Assembly: GCF_001413925.1 (NCBI RefSeq)
Contig: NZ_LBMJ01000001.1
Location: 2,086,001 to 2,150,000, forward strand
Length of the DNA: 64,000 nt
Direction: 5' to 3'
Source of the DNA: Nonlabens sp. YIK11
Lineage (GTDB): Bacteria; Bacteroidota; Bacteroidia; Flavobacteriales; Flavobacteriaceae
Part shown: positions 9,096 through 20,200 of the stretch, piece by piece
Layout: the number at the start of each line of letters is the position of its first letter
Numbering within the stretch: position 1 is the first letter of the stretch
Made by a program: the position numbers and the translations under genes
Notes under the pieces: model-generated
What the model saw: the letters and a program-made list of their open reading frames with translations, nothing else
Database searches by the model: none
Told to the model about the DNA's origin: nothing

Positions 9096-12000
9096 ATGAC
9101 TGCATCTTTACGATCCATTATTCTTGTTGTTTTGACCGCCACGATCGTGGGCTCCTGTGCAAAGCGTGCCATTCAAACGCGCGGTACCGCTACACTTTCT
9201 ACTTCAAACGAAGAATACCGTAGTTTCTATCTTTTAGGAAATCTAGGTGTCAATCAGGCTCAGGATCCATCCGTATTTGATCAAATGGTGAATCACATTG
9301 CAGATCAATCACAACCGCAAGATTATGTATTGGTTCTGGGCGATAATGTGGATGCCGAATCCCTACGTAAAAAGGACGAGGATTCTAAAGACAAAGAACA
9401 GCTTAACAAACAGCTCAACCTACTCGCTGATAAAAAACTGAATGTACTGGTACTGCCAGGCGATGAAGACTGGAATGATGAAGGAATTTCAGGTCTTACA
9501 AATATTGAAGAGCTTACCGAGGAACTTCTGGACGATGATGAAGCGTTCCAGCCTGAGAACGCGTGTCCTATTGAAGAAGTGGATATCTCTGACAGTATGC
9601 ATCTTATTGTAGTGGATAGTGAGTGGTACATTGAAAACTGGGATAAAAATCCCAAATTCAATGATGAATGCGAGATCAAAACCAGAGAGAAATTCATCAA
9701 GGTCCTCGCCGATGCAGTGCGAAAGGCAAGACACAAAACCGTGATACTGGCCATGCATCATCCTTTGTATACTAATGGCGTCCATGGTGGTACGCTAGGG
9801 TTGCGCATGTTGAGCACACCCAAACAGGAAAACGCCTACTTACCAGGAGTTGGCTTTCTATACAGTTTTGTAAGATCACAGGCAGGTCTGTATCCGCAGG
9901 ATCGTTATAATCCTTTAATGAATGAATTGATGGAAGAGATCGAGACCATAGGTAGTGGAATCGATCGGCTTATTGTGGTATCTGCTCATGAAGAAAGCCT
10001 GCAATACATGGACCATGATAATATCAAGCAAATCATTTCAGGTGCGGTGACCGCTACCAACGTCGCTTCTTTGGGAAAAAAGGGGAAATTTAGTGCTGGT
10101 AAATTGGGGTTTGCAGAACTGCGCGTTTTCCAGGATCAGAGTTCGCAAGTTTTTTTCCATATCGTCAATGAAAATGGAGACTTGGAACAAGTCTATGCCG
10201 CCGATTTATTTGAGCCTAAAGAAGATTATGACATCGCTAGTTTACCAGCCGTAACCGCCAAAACAGTAAAGGCAAGCGTCTATCCTAAAGAAGAAACCGA
10301 AGTCGATCAGGATTATGAAGAATTTTATGGCAAGCACTACCGCAGACTTTATGGTCTTGATGTTGAAGCGCCGGTCGTTTTACTGGACACTTTATACGGC
10401 GGCCTCAAGGTAGAGCGCGCTGGTGGTGGTAATCAAACTCAAGGATTACGTCTTGTGGACAGTCTGGATAGAGAATTCAATATGCGTGCTTTGGAAAAAG
10501 ATGCGCTCCAGTTTCTCAAAAGTGCAGGCTATGATAAGCTGGATGCCGACAAATATTTTGCGGAAACTTTGCCACAAAAATTGATACGCGATTTTTATAC
10601 CGCAGCGCATCCTTATGGTGCATTTGCAGTGCCTCGATTAGCTGGAGCCATCAAGCTAAGCCACACGCACCCTAAATTGTTTTACGTTCCCAAGCAGCCT
10701 GTCCTTGGGAATTTTAATGAAACTCATGGAGACCGTTTATACATGATCGTGGAGAAGCCAGATGACAGCTTTGACAATGCACATATGTTTGGGTATAACG
10801 AAGATGTCGAGAGTACCGACGATCTATTTGAAAAAATAAGATCTGATGAGGAATACACCGTTGACGAGGAACTTTACATACGCGCCAGAATATTTGATAT
10901 GTTGCTGGGCGATTGGGATCGTCATGAAGATCAATGGCGCTGGGCTGAAATCAAGGTCGATGAAGACCACAGCAAATTTGAAGCGATACCGCGCGATAGA
11001 GATCAGGTTTTCGCGCGATTTGATGGGAAGTTATTGGAGTTCATGAATGGCGCTATAGGCAGTACCAAGCAATTCGGGAATTACGGTCCAGATATTGAAT
11101 ACATCAAACAATTCAGCCGTAGTGCGATACATCTGGATCGCGCCGTATTGCAGCGCTCCTCCATGGAAGATTGGGAAAAGCAGGTACAATTCATTCAGGA
11201 TAATATCACTCCAGAAGTGGTAGAAAAAGCCTTCAATGAAATGCCTGAAGAGGTCAAGGATGAACAGTGGCTGCAGACACAGCAGGATTTGCTTTCGCGA
11301 AAGCGAAATCTCAATAGCATCGTGCAACGATACTACAAGCATTTTCTAGAGTTCCAAACCCTGAAAGGAACCGACAAGGACGACCGATTCACCATCGATC
11401 GAGCTAATGGGAAGACCACCATCAATGCCTACCGCATCAAAGACGGCAAGTCTGAAGATGTGTTGTTTGAGCGAACTTTTAGCGATGATGAAACCGAAGA
11501 AATCTGGATCTATGGTCTTGATGATGATGATGAGTTTATCGTTACTGGTGATGGCGACAGTAAAATCCGCATTGTGATTGCTGGAGGAAAAGGCAAGGAT
11601 ATTTATGATGTCAAAAACGGGAAAGGTATTTCCATATTTGATTACAAAAGTGAGGAGAATGATTTGAGCAAAGCCAGCGATGCCCGCAATATCTTGAGAG
11701 ATGATTATGAAATCAACCATTACGATCACAGAAAATCACCAGCTAATAAAAGTACTTTCAGTCTGGAGATGGAGTACAATCCAGATGATGGATTCCGCCC
11801 GCAATTAGGTATTGAAAAAGCTACCATTGGTTATGATCGCAATCCATTCACCATCAAATACGGAGTGAATGTGGATTACAGATCTTTGACGCAAGCGGCT
11901 GTTTTTGATGGCTACTGGTCAAAAGCTAATGTTCTAGGGCAATGGAATCTACAAGTAGATGCCGGCATCACAACCAATAATTATACAGAGAACTTTTTTG

Positions 12001-12761
12001 GTTACGGGAATGATTCCGCTTTTGATAAGGATACTGATTTTGATGTGAATCGGGTCTTTTTGCAACACCAGTCCATTGGTGGCTCCATTTACAAAATGGG
12101 AGATTATGGGAGCAGTTTTACATTTGGTTCCCAGTATGAAGGTATCGAAGTAGAGCCCAACATTCCTGAATATACTAATGTGGACAATGAGCGCGATGAT
12201 TATTTCAAGGCATATTTCAATTATGAATTCAAGAGCATTGACGATAATCGTTTCACCACACGAGGCATGTGGCTTAAAGGTGACTTTTCCTTTACGGATA
12301 ATCTGGCCAACGGCGAACATTTTGTAGGTGTAGATCCTTCATTGACTTTTTGGAATGCCATAGATGATAACCGCAGATTGATCATCAAATCTGCCATTGC
12401 AGGACAATTGCGTATGGGCGATGCACCTTTGTTTTACCAAGCAGCACGTCTAGGTGGCGCCAATGGCTTGCGCAGCTTTAGACAGGAACGCTTTACCGGT
12501 AATTATGCCTTGAATGCCAGCGTGGATTTGAGATATGACGCAGCACCTATCAAAACGCGATTACTACCGCTACGATTGATTCCTTATGTAGGTATTGATA
12601 CAGGTAGGGTTTGGGTCTCTAGAGATACGGTTAGTACATTCCATACTAGTTATGGTGGTGGTATCGAACTGGCATTTCCAGGCTTGATCAAAGGATCAAT
12701 TTCCTATTTTACGGGAGAAGAAGGCGGCCGTTTGGCCTTCGGGATCTATTTATCCAAATAA
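9096..12761 (+). CDS. Calcineurin-like phosphoesterase fused to a BamA-type outer-membrane barrel, lipoprotein
   Basis: A 1221-residue protein starting with a lipoprotein signal (lipobox VGSC, Cys21). Residues ~45-320 resemble a metallophosphoesterase: LGDN near residue 85, GDEDW in the next strand, MHHPLYTNG near 224 and a late SAHEE in place of the usual GH(x)H. A middle region (~400-900) has no fold I recognise. The last ~300 residues look like a surface-antigen/BamA barrel: GYGND, RLGGANGLRSF, DLRYDAAPIKTRL and GGGIELAFPG, ending in a final beta-strand (FGIYLSK). Probably an outer-membrane protein with a soluble enzyme-like domain. The palindrome at 11289 encodes LSRKR near residue 734. 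A -7-like box TACTTTCG lies near 9069. The stop abuts that of the convergent methyltransferase gene with no spacer. Confidence 0.8.
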   Translation: MTASLRSIILVVLTATIVGSCAKRAIQTRGTATLSTSNEEYRSFYLLGNLGVNQAQDPSVFDQMVNHIADQSQPQDYVLVLGDNVDAESLRKKDEDSKDKEQLNKQLNLLADKKLNVLVLPGDEDWNDEGISGLTNIEELTEELLDDDEAFQPENACPIEEVDISDSMHLIVVDSEWYIENWDKNPKFNDECEIKTREKFIKVLADAVRKARHKTVILAMHHPLYTNGVHGGTLGLRMLSTPKQENAYLPGVGFLYSFVRSQAGLYPQDRYNPLMNELMEEIETIGSGIDRLIVVSAHEESLQYMDHDNIKQIISGAVTATNVASLGKKGKFSAGKLGFAELRVFQDQSSQVFFHIVNENGDLEQVYAADLFEPKEDYDIASLPAVTAKTVKASVYPKEETEVDQDYEEFYGKHYRRLYGLDVEAPVVLLDTLYGGLKVERAGGGNQTQGLRLVDSLDREFNMRALEKDALQFLKSAGYDKLDADKYFAETLPQKLIRDFYTAAHPYGAFAVPRLAGAIKLSHTHPKLFYVPKQPVLGNFNETHGDRLYMIVEKPDDSFDNAHMFGYNEDVESTDDLFEKIRSDEEYTVDEELYIRARIFDMLLGDWDRHEDQWRWAEIKVDEDHSKFEAIPRDRDQVFARFDGKLLEFMNGAIGSTKQFGNYGPDIEYIKQFSRSAIHLDRAVLQRSSMEDWEKQVQFIQDNITPEVVEKAFNEMPEEVKDEQWLQTQQDLLSRKRNLNSIVQRYYKHFLEFQTLKGTDKDDRFTIDRANGKTTINAYRIKDGKSEDVLFERTFSDDETEEIWIYGLDDDDEFIVTGDGDSKIRIVIAGGKGKDIYDVKNGKGISIFDYKSEENDLSKASDARNILRDDYEINHYDHRKSPANKSTFSLEMEYNPDDGFRPQLGIEKATIGYDRNPFTIKYGVNVDYRSLTQAAVFDGYWSKANVLGQWNLQVDAGITTNNYTENFFGYGNDSAFDKDTDFDVNRVFLQHQSIGGSIYKMGDYGSSFTFGSQYEGIEVEPNIPEYTNVDNERDDYFKAYFNYEFKSIDDNRFTTRGMWLKGDFSFTDNLANGEHFVGVDPSLTFWNAIDDNRRLIIKSAIAGQLRMGDAPLFYQAARLGGANGLRSFRQERFTGNYALNASVDLRYDAAPIKTRLLPLRLIPYVGIDTGRVWVSRDTVSTFHTSYGGGIELAFPGLIKGSISYFTGEEGGRLAFGIYLSK
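11289..11307. repeat. Palindromic repeat inside the phosphoesterase/barrel gene
   Basis: TT-GCTTTCGCGAAAGCGAA: the repeat lacking one C. It is read in frame as LSRKR. Confidence 0.85.
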
Positions 12762-13490
12762 CTAAAACCTCAAATCCTGCTGTTGTATCATAAAGATGGC
12801 AGGTCGTTTATGAAGATCCTCTTTATTGTGTTTCCACTGTGAGATGGGTTGTGTGAGAATGAATTCTGTAGGTAGTGTGATATCACAGGCAACGCACAAC
12901 ATCGTTTCTGGATGGAGGTTGTTACACAATACCTCAAGCATTTTGTTATTGCGATAAGGCGTTTCAATAAACAATTGTGCCTGTTGCTCTTGTTTGGAGC
13001 GTTGTTCCAATTCCAATATTCTACGTTTGCGATCCTTGTTATCAATAGGCAAATAGCCGTTAAAGGAAAAGTTCTGACCATTCAAACCGCTGGCCATGAC
13101 GGCCATTAAAATGGAGCTGGGACCTACTAGTGGGATGACTTGGATACCTTTTTGGTGCGCGATCGCCACCACATCTGCACCTGGATCTGCCACGCCGGGC
13201 ACACCAGCCTCGCTCATCAATCCCATGGGTTTGCCTTCTAGGCAAGGCTGTAAAAAGGATGGAATTTCAGAAGGCTCTGTGAACTTGTTGATCAATGAAA
13301 ACTCAAGTATGGACTGTTCCTTTTCAGGCAGTAGACTTTTGATGGATCTACGTGCGGTTTTTTCGTTCTCCACAATGTAGTGATCCACCAGTTCTACCAC
13401 TCGCTGGATCGATGCTGGCATGACGTCTAGCGGTTCTACATCGCCCAAGGTTACTGGAATCAGGTATAGTTTTCCGTGAGGTGTTGCCAT
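12762..13490 (-). CDS. SAM-dependent methyltransferase, tetrapyrrole-methylase fold (RsmI-like)
   Basis: A 242-residue protein. The segment SEAGVPGVADPGADVV (residues ~93-108) and LVGPSSILMAVMASGLNGQNFSFNGYLP are hallmarks of the RsmI branch of the tetrapyrrole-methylase superfamily, which 2'-O-methylates C1402 of 16S rRNA. It is shorter than canonical RsmI (~280) and diverges at the N-terminus (GKLYLIPVTLGD where RsmI has LYVVPTPIGN), so it is probably the second, shorter paralog common in Bacteroidota, whose substrate I cannot tell. Cytoplasmic. It is co-directional with the exonuclease gene upstream; a palindrome sits between them. Confidence 0.85.
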   Translation of the reverse strand: MATPHGKLYLIPVTLGDVEPLDVMPASIQRVVELVDHYIVENEKTARRSIKSLLPEKEQSILEFSLINKFTEPSEIPSFLQPCLEGKPMGLMSEAGVPGVADPGADVVAIAHQKGIQVIPLVGPSSILMAVMASGLNGQNFSFNGYLPIDNKDRKRRILELEQRSKQEQQAQLFIETPYRNNKMLEVLCNNLHPETMLCVACDITLPTEFILTQPISQWKHNKEDLHKRPAIFMIQQQDLRF

Positions 13491-13541
13491 GATGGATCTG
13501 GAGTTATGGGTTGATTTTTTGTTTGATGGATGGTAGATGAG

Positions 13542-13561
13542 TTCGCTTTCGCGAAAGCGAA
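13542..13561. repeat. Palindromic repeat TTCGCTTTCGCGAAAGCGAA
   Basis: A perfect copy, preceded by GATGAG, directly past the stop of the exonuclease gene and about 50 bp before the methyltransferase start. Confidence 0.95.
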
Positions 13562-13567
13562 ACTATT

Positions 13568-14932
13568 TTAAAAATCAATGATACGATACACCTTGCGTTG
13601 TCTCAAATAACTTTGAACAATGTGCCTGGTGTCGCGATCTTCTGGTATTTCGGTAATGATATTTTTGAGGATTTTAGGGTCCGTAAACTGGATTTGTAGA
13701 TCTACAAAACCGTAACCTTTAACCACGCCATCCTCTATAAGAATTACACTGCGTTCTGTATGTTCCCTGCCGCGATCCACTAGAATGCGCCTTTTGATAT
13801 TAAAGTTGTGTAGGTTATAAACCTCGATCGCTCTCTCATTGTATTGCTCTACAGTTTCCTTTTGAATGCAAGCACCGTGGCAATGGCCGGTTTCATATCT
13901 ACTGCAAGGACCTTCGGTTTCCTTTTCCAGTCCAGATAAAATCCCGCATAACTGGTGTTCTTCCACCATTTTTTCCATAAACGATCTCGCCGACTTACCA
14001 TTGCTGAAGGTGGTGAGGTAGTTATTGTTTCGTCTGGTGGACTGCACAGAGTAGGTGATATAACCATGGTCATCACTGCCTGAAAAAATCCCGTGACTAA
14101 AACGTGGCTTATTGCTTTTCTTGTTAAACTTAGGTTTATGCTTTTTCATTTCAAGGTGTTCCTTGAGTAAAGCGAGCAGATCGTTACCAGTCTTTTCATA
14201 CCTCACATTTTCCACTTGCTTGCTCATTTCTACGGATCGTCTGCGATCTGTGGTGAAATGCTGTGTGAGACTCTTTTTCATATTACGGCTACGGCCTATG
14301 TAGATCAATTGATCTTGATCGTCATAGAGGTAATACAAACCTGTGGATGCTGGCACTTTTTCCAAAAGCGTCTTGAGGTTATTCGCCACGACGGTTTTAG
14401 GAAAAGACTTTAAGCTTTGCTGTAAGATGCTTTTAGAACTGTCCTTATTGAGTAAGAGTTTGAATAGTTTAACCGTAGCCAGTGCGTCGCCAGTAGCACG
14501 ATGCCTATCGGTAATAGGGATGCCCAGATTTCTCACCAGTTTGCCTAAGCTATAGGTTTCTTGTTCTGGCATTAATTTTTGAGCAAGTTCTACCGTACAT
14601 AAGGTTTGCATGTCAAATTCATAACCCAATCGCTCAAACTCCAATCGCAGCATGCGATGATCAAAATTGGCATTGTGCGCGACAAGTATAGTTCCATCCA
14701 GGATTTCTATGATGCGTTTTGCAACCTCGTAAAATTTAGGAGCGCGTACGAGCATCTTGTTATTGATGCCGGTAAGTTTGACCACAAACGGCTGGATTTC
14801 CTTTTCTGGATTGATAAGGCTGGCAAATTGATCCACGATCTCATGACCGTCAAATCTATAAATCGCCACTTCAGTAATTCCTTCTTCATTGAATTTACCA
14901 CCAGTGGTTTCTACATCAACTATTGCGTACAA
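13568..14932 (-). CDS. DEDDh exonuclease (DnaQ-like) fused to a GIY-YIG nuclease domain
   Basis: A 454-residue protein. Residues 1-170 are a DnaQ/epsilon-type 3'-5' exonuclease: DVETTG (6-11), HNANFD near 85 and HRATGDA near 143 give the DEDDh active site. Residues ~195-280 form a UvrC/Cho-like GIY-YIG domain (TGLYYLYD, LIYIGRS). The C-terminal part includes GPCSRYETGHCHGAC, a Cys-rich patch also seen in UvrC-type proteins. The fusion suggests a role in DNA repair. The start is TTG at 14932-14930: it follows an in-frame TAG by one codon and gives the usual MYAIVDVETTG N-terminus. The transcription unit probably continues into the methyltransferase gene. Confidence 0.88.
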   Translation of the reverse strand: MYAIVDVETTGGKFNEEGITEVAIYRFDGHEIVDQFASLINPEKEIQPFVVKLTGINNKMLVRAPKFYEVAKRIIEILDGTILVAHNANFDHRMLRLEFERLGYEFDMQTLCTVELAQKLMPEQETYSLGKLVRNLGIPITDRHRATGDALATVKLFKLLLNKDSSKSILQQSLKSFPKTVVANNLKTLLEKVPASTGLYYLYDDQDQLIYIGRSRNMKKSLTQHFTTDRRRSVEMSKQVENVRYEKTGNDLLALLKEHLEMKKHKPKFNKKSNKPRFSHGIFSGSDDHGYITYSVQSTRRNNNYLTTFSNGKSARSFMEKMVEEHQLCGILSGLEKETEGPCSRYETGHCHGACIQKETVEQYNERAIEVYNLHNFNIKRRILVDRGREHTERSVILIEDGVVKGYGFVDLQIQFTDPKILKNIITEIPEDRDTRHIVQSYLRQRKVYRIIDF

Positions 14933-15110
14933 ATACTAAGTTTTAAGTCCGTCCCGTTTTAGACACGAGATGCTTTCAAATGTACGGTATTATTTGATTT
15001 TTATGAATACTGGAGTCTGTGTTACCGTGATCTAAGGATGCCTGAAATATTTATTCCATTTAAAACAATAGCGGTCCATTTTTTCAACAACGATTTGATC
15101 GACAGGAAAT

Positions 15111-15142
15111 AAAAAAGAGCCACGTACTAGTGGCTCTTTTTT
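15111..15142. terminator. Bidirectional rho-independent terminator
   Basis: Stem GAGCCAC / GTGGCTC with a 6-base loop, flanked by A6 and T6. It serves the acyl-CoA ligase gene, which ends at 15159 on the minus strand. Confidence 0.85.
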
Positions 15143-15158
15143 GTGGATGGTGTTCACA

Positions 15159-16937
15159 TCAGATCTTTTCATGGTAGATCTTATCATAAAGATCTTGATA
15201 AGCTTCCTTAATATTGCGGCGTTTCAACTTCATGGTAGGAGTGAGGTGACCTGCTTCAATGCTCCATACATCTGGAGTCAACTCAAAACGCTTGACGCGT
15301 TCCCATTTTCCAAACTTCTCGTTATGTTGATCTACTTCCTTCTGGAAACGACTTATAACCTTTTCATTACTGACTAGGTCTTTATGATCCTTAAAGGAGA
15401 TTCCCTTGCGATTTGCCCAATCCTCTAAAAACTCAAAATTAGGTTGTATGATCGCTGCCGGCATCTTTTCACCTTCACCTATGACCATGATTTGGTCGAT
15501 AAAACGACTCTGCTTCATCGTGTTTTCAAGAAGTTGTGGTGCTACATACTTACCTCCAGAAGTCTTGAACATTTCCTTTTTACGGTCGGTAATTTTTAAG
15601 AACCCTTCAGAATCGATTTCTCCTATGTCACCGGTATGGAAATAACCATTGGAATCAATCGCTTCATTCGTTTTTTCTTGATCCTTGTAGTAGCCTAACA
15701 TACGTTGCGGCCCGTTAATTATGATCTCACCGTCAGGTGCAATCTGGACATCAGTTTCTGGCAACATCTTACCTACGGTTCCTATTTTGAATCCGTTATT
15801 GCGCATGTCATTCACAGATATTACTGGACTTGTCTCGGTCAGACCATAGCCTTCCATCACAGGAACGCCTGCCGCATTGAAAACTCTGGCAAGTCTAGGC
15901 TGTAGGGCAGCGCTACCGCTAGCAATAGCCTTTAGGTTTCCACCTAGGGCTTCTTGCCATTTAGAGAAGATGATTTTTTTGGCTAGTTTGAGTTTGGTCT
16001 CATACCACCAACCATTCTGTCCATAAGGTTCCCATTCCAGACCTAGTTCTACGGCCCAGAAGAATAGTTTCTTTTTGACCCCATCGAGGTCAGCACCTTT
16101 GGCAATAATTTTGTCATACACCTTTTCCAACAATCTTGGTACGGCACTCATCACCTCTGGTTGCACCTCTTTAAGGTTGTCAGATATGGTTTCCAGTGAT
16201 TCCGCAAAATAGATACCGCTACCTGTATAAATGTATAGGTACTGCAGCATGCGCTCATAAATATGGCATACTGGTAAAAAACTGAGCGCTTTAGAGTTCC
16301 CCAATTCAATAGGTAGTCTAGTTTCAGAATTAATGGCGTTGCTGGAAATATTCTTATGAGATAACATAACACCTTTAGGCTTTCCAGTTGTCCCAGAGGT
16401 ATAGATAAGTGTAGCAAGGTCGTCTTCATGAATCGACGCCATCATGTCATCAAGATCCTTGTCATTATCGGTTTCTTTTCCTTTTTCCTTGACCTCTTCC
16501 CAGCTTTTACAACCAGGTATATCATCAAAGCTAAAAACCTCAGTTAAGGTAGGCACCTGATCTTTTATGGCCATGACCTTATCATAGACCTCTTGATCAG
16601 ATACAAAGACCATTTTTGACTCGCTATGATTAAGTACGTAAGCATACTCCTCTTCAGAAATGGTAGGGTAGATAGGAACATCCTGTGCTCCAGTTTGCAT
16701 GATGCCTATATCCATAATGTTCCATTCTGTGCGGTTCACAGTGGAAATGAGCGCAATCTTATCGTCCTTTTTTACACCCATTTTCATCAATCCTCTAGAG
16801 ATGGCTCTAGATTGATCAACAAACGACTGCGTAGATGTTTTTACCCAGGTTCCATTTTTTTTGGTGACTAGAGCGTCTTCTCTAGGAAATCTTTCCAATT
16901 GATAATAAGGAAAGTCAAAAAGTCTTTTGATTTGCAT
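15159..16937 (-). CDS. Long-chain fatty-acid--CoA ligase (AMP-binding)
   Basis: A 592-residue cytoplasmic or membrane-associated enzyme that activates fatty acids to acyl-CoA through an acyl-AMP intermediate. The ATP/AMP signature YTSGTTGKPKGVMLSH is near residue 185, followed by GYGLTETSPV and the hinge/adenylate motif YFHTGDIGEIDSEGFLKITDRKKE. Length fits the bacterial FadD15/long-chain type. I start at the ATG at 16937 (MQIKRLFDFPYYQLERFP): a TTG seven codons upstream overlaps the -7 promoter box TACTTTG and would not be on the mRNA. No neighbouring beta-oxidation genes. Confidence 0.93.
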   Translation of the reverse strand: MQIKRLFDFPYYQLERFPREDALVTKKNGTWVKTSTQSFVDQSRAISRGLMKMGVKKDDKIALISTVNRTEWNIMDIGIMQTGAQDVPIYPTISEEEYAYVLNHSESKMVFVSDQEVYDKVMAIKDQVPTLTEVFSFDDIPGCKSWEEVKEKGKETDNDKDLDDMMASIHEDDLATLIYTSGTTGKPKGVMLSHKNISSNAINSETRLPIELGNSKALSFLPVCHIYERMLQYLYIYTGSGIYFAESLETISDNLKEVQPEVMSAVPRLLEKVYDKIIAKGADLDGVKKKLFFWAVELGLEWEPYGQNGWWYETKLKLAKKIIFSKWQEALGGNLKAIASGSAALQPRLARVFNAAGVPVMEGYGLTETSPVISVNDMRNNGFKIGTVGKMLPETDVQIAPDGEIIINGPQRMLGYYKDQEKTNEAIDSNGYFHTGDIGEIDSEGFLKITDRKKEMFKTSGGKYVAPQLLENTMKQSRFIDQIMVIGEGEKMPAAIIQPNFEFLEDWANRKGISFKDHKDLVSNEKVISRFQKEVDQHNEKFGKWERVKRFELTPDVWSIEAGHLTPTMKLKRRNIKEAYQDLYDKIYHEKI

Positions 16938-16955
16938 ATTTGATAATTGATACTG

Positions 16956-16985
16956 CAAAGTAAGGAAAGATCTTCATTTTTCAAA
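16956..16985 (-). promoter_or_regulatory. Bacteroidota-type promoter of the acyl-CoA ligase gene
   Basis: On the minus strand: TTTG (16985-16982), a 19-base spacer, then TACTTTG (16962-16956), matching the known Bacteroidota consensus TTTG-N19-TAnnTTTG closely. The ATG at 16937 follows 18 bases after the box. Confidence 0.75.
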
Positions 16986-17018
16986 CGTAATACTAGCAAC
17001 TACACAATTGGTAAAGAG

Positions 17019-17038
17019 TTCGCTTTCGCGAAAGCGAA
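17019..17038. repeat. Palindromic repeat TTCGCTTTCGCGAAAGCGAA
   Basis: A perfect copy preceded by GAG, in the divergent gap 16938-17281. The rest of that gap is the acyl-CoA ligase promoter and A+T-rich leader sequence before the beta-helix gene, with a weak -7-like TAGCTTTA at 17242-17249. Confidence 0.95.
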
Positions 17039-17281
17039 AAAATCCACTTTCATCGAAAATATGCATGAATCTTATACAAGAAATATATTTAATCCGATAA
17101 TAATCAGGTAATTATATTTTAAGTAAGATTTTTCCTTAAAAACCGAAAATATAAAAATTACGTAGCCCGATGAACAGTGTTAAAATCCTTAAAAATTTAC
17201 CAAAAAGCGCTGAAAAACACTTTTTTAACCTGAAAATCGGATAGCTTTAAAGGGATAAATCAAAAATTTAATAAAAAACTT

Positions 17282-20200
17282 ATGAAAAACTTTACTCTAC
17301 TAGTTTCTGTGGTAGCGGTCTATTTCTTAGGTGCTTTTTGTGTTGATGCGCAAGTAGTAACTAAAACTGTAGATGACGGTACTGATGGAACTTTACGAAT
17401 TGAGATCGCTGATGCTGGAACAGGCGGCACGGTCACTTTTGACCCGTCTATTCAAGGTCAAACCATCAATGTGACCATGGGAGCGATACCTATTAATGCC
17501 TTTGCGGCCATCACCATTGATGGAAATAATGGTGGTACTTCAACCACGATTTCTTCAGGATCCAATAGCCGCATCTTTGATGTGGATGCAACCATTGCGG
17601 CAGTCATTAATTTTGACTCTGTAATTTTTAGAGATGGATCTGCAGAAAGTGGTGGCGCTATTCTTGCCAGCGGTGCAACAACGGTAGTCAATATCGCAGA
17701 TTGTGAATTCCGCAGTAATATAGCCACAGGTGCCGCTGCGACCAATGGTGGTGGAGCTATTTTTAATGATGGTGCCACGGTTGCAATTACAGGAACATTA
17801 TTTAGAGATAACCGCGCTACTGGAACATCAGGTAGTGGTGGTGCCATACTCAATTCTAATGGAGGTACTCTTGCGATAGACAATTCTATATTCAGAGTCA
17901 ATGTTTCTCAAAGAGCTGGTGGTGCGATTGAGGATAATGCCAATGCTGCGAGTGTCATAACTATCTCCAATTCTACATTCGCTAAAAATGAAGCGGGAAC
18001 CAATCCCGGTAATGGTGGTGCTTTGCACGTTTCAGGATCTAGTTCTTACACTTTTGATGGCGGAGCCGTACGTGAAAATATTGCAGGAAAAGAAGGTGGT
18101 GGTTTATGGAACAATCTAGGCACACTTACCATCAATGGTACTATCATAGAAGATAATGTTGCACAAGGCGACTTTGTTGCTGGAACGCCTCCACAAATCG
18201 TTGGTGGTGGAGGAATATTTGCAGAGGACGGTACTGGTGTCGTTGTCATTAATGAAGGTACGATCATCAGACGTAATCAGGCAACTGGTGTACAAGGTTC
18301 TGGTGGTGGAATTTTGATGGCTACAGGTACCACACTTACCATTAATGGTACGGTCGCAAACCCTGTCATGATCATGGATAATCAAGCAAGCCGTGCAGGT
18401 GGTGGAATTGAAGACTGGTCTCTAGACACCAATTCAAATACGATTACAAATGTTGATTTCTCTGGAAATTCCGCAGGTCTAGATGGTACAAATTTCACCG
18501 CTAATGGTGGTCCAGGAAATGGAGGCGCGATTCACGTTACAGGACCAGGAAGTAATACGATTACTGGTGGTACTGCAACAGCTAATCTTGCAGCTAATGA
18601 AGGTGGAGCATTTTGGAATGGTACGGGAACAATGACTGTTGATGGTACCAGCATTGCAAATAATACAGCAAGCGGCGCAGGAGCCGCAAATGGTGGTGGC
18701 GGATTCTTCAATCTGGGCGGTACATTAGATATTTCAAGTGCTATTATTGATGGTAATGCCGCTAGCGGTGCTGCTGGTTCTGGTGGTGGTATTTTGAATA
18801 CTCGCGGAGGAACCATCAATGTTACGTCCTCATCAATAACTAATAATACAGCAGTGAGAGCTGGTGGCGGAATTGAGGATAATTCTACTATAGATGTAAA
18901 TGGGTCTGTACCGGTAGGTTCAATTTCTCTAGATGGTGTGACTCTAGATAGCAACAACACTTCTGCTTCTCCAGGTAATGGTGGTGGTATGCACCTCACT
19001 GGCGCGGCTACTTCCACGATCACAGGTGGAACCGTAAATAATAATACAGCATCAAACGAAGGTGGCGGCCTATGGAATGGATCTGGGACAATGACCGTAA
19101 GTGGTGTCCAAATTGATTCTAACATAGCAGCAGGTAATGACACATCATCTCCTGGCGCTGCTGGTGGCGGTGGAATTTATAATGAAGGAGGAACAGTTGT
19201 TCTCACTAACAACACAGTTGTTTCAAACAATCAAGCCACAGGTGCACAGTCTACTGGTGGTGGTGTTTTAAATGCTGCTGGTACATTTACTGCAACTGAC
19301 TCAGAGATTTCTTCCAATGAGTCCAACAGAGCTGGTGGTGGAATAGAAACCAATGGTACTTCAAGTGTTACATTAACTAACGTAACCTTAGATAGTAATA
19401 TCACAGGCGTGGTTACAGGAATGGGCGCACCTGGTAATGGTGGTGCTCTTCACGTAAGCGGTGCTGGTTCTGTAGATATTACTGGAGGAACGGTTAATAC
19501 AAATGATGCCGCAAATGAAGGTGGTGGATTATGGAATGGTACTGGAACTATGACAGTATCTGGAACAACTATTTCTGCAAACACCGCAAGAGGATCAGAT
19601 GCAGAGGTTGCTGGAGCGTCTGGTGGTGGAGGAATCTACAACGAAGGTGGTACAGTTAATCTTACAAACAATACAGTTGTTTCTAACAATCAAGCCACAG
19701 GTGCTCAATCTACCGGTGGTGGAGTTTTAAATGCTGCTGGTGTATTTACAGCAACAGATTCTGAGATTTCAGGAAATGAATCCAACAGAGCTGGTGGCGG
19801 AATCGAAACCAATGGCGATAGTTCAGTAGAGCTTACAAACACAAACCTTGACGGGAATCTTACAGGAGCAACAACCGGTCCTGGAGCACCAGGTAATGGT
19901 GGTGGTCTTCATGTGAGTGGTGCAGCACCTGTAACTATTACCGGTGGAACTGTTAATAACAATATCGCTAGAAAAGAAGGTGGTGGACTCTGGAATAATG
20001 GTGGATTACTTACCATTAACGGAACTACCTTATCAGGAAATGATGCTCAAGGTGACTTCGTTGCAGGTATGCCTCCAGAAATAGTTGGTGGTGGAGCAAT
20101 CTTCTCAGAAGATAGCATGACTGGTAGTGTTGTTATTAATGAAGGAACAATTATCGACGGTAATGTCGCGACTGGAGTACAAGGTTCTGGTGGTGGAATA

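Noticed and set aside
15159..16958. A start seven codons upstream for the acyl-CoA ligase
   Set aside because: That TTG overlaps the -7 box TACTTTG of a near-consensus promoter, so it is not transcribed.
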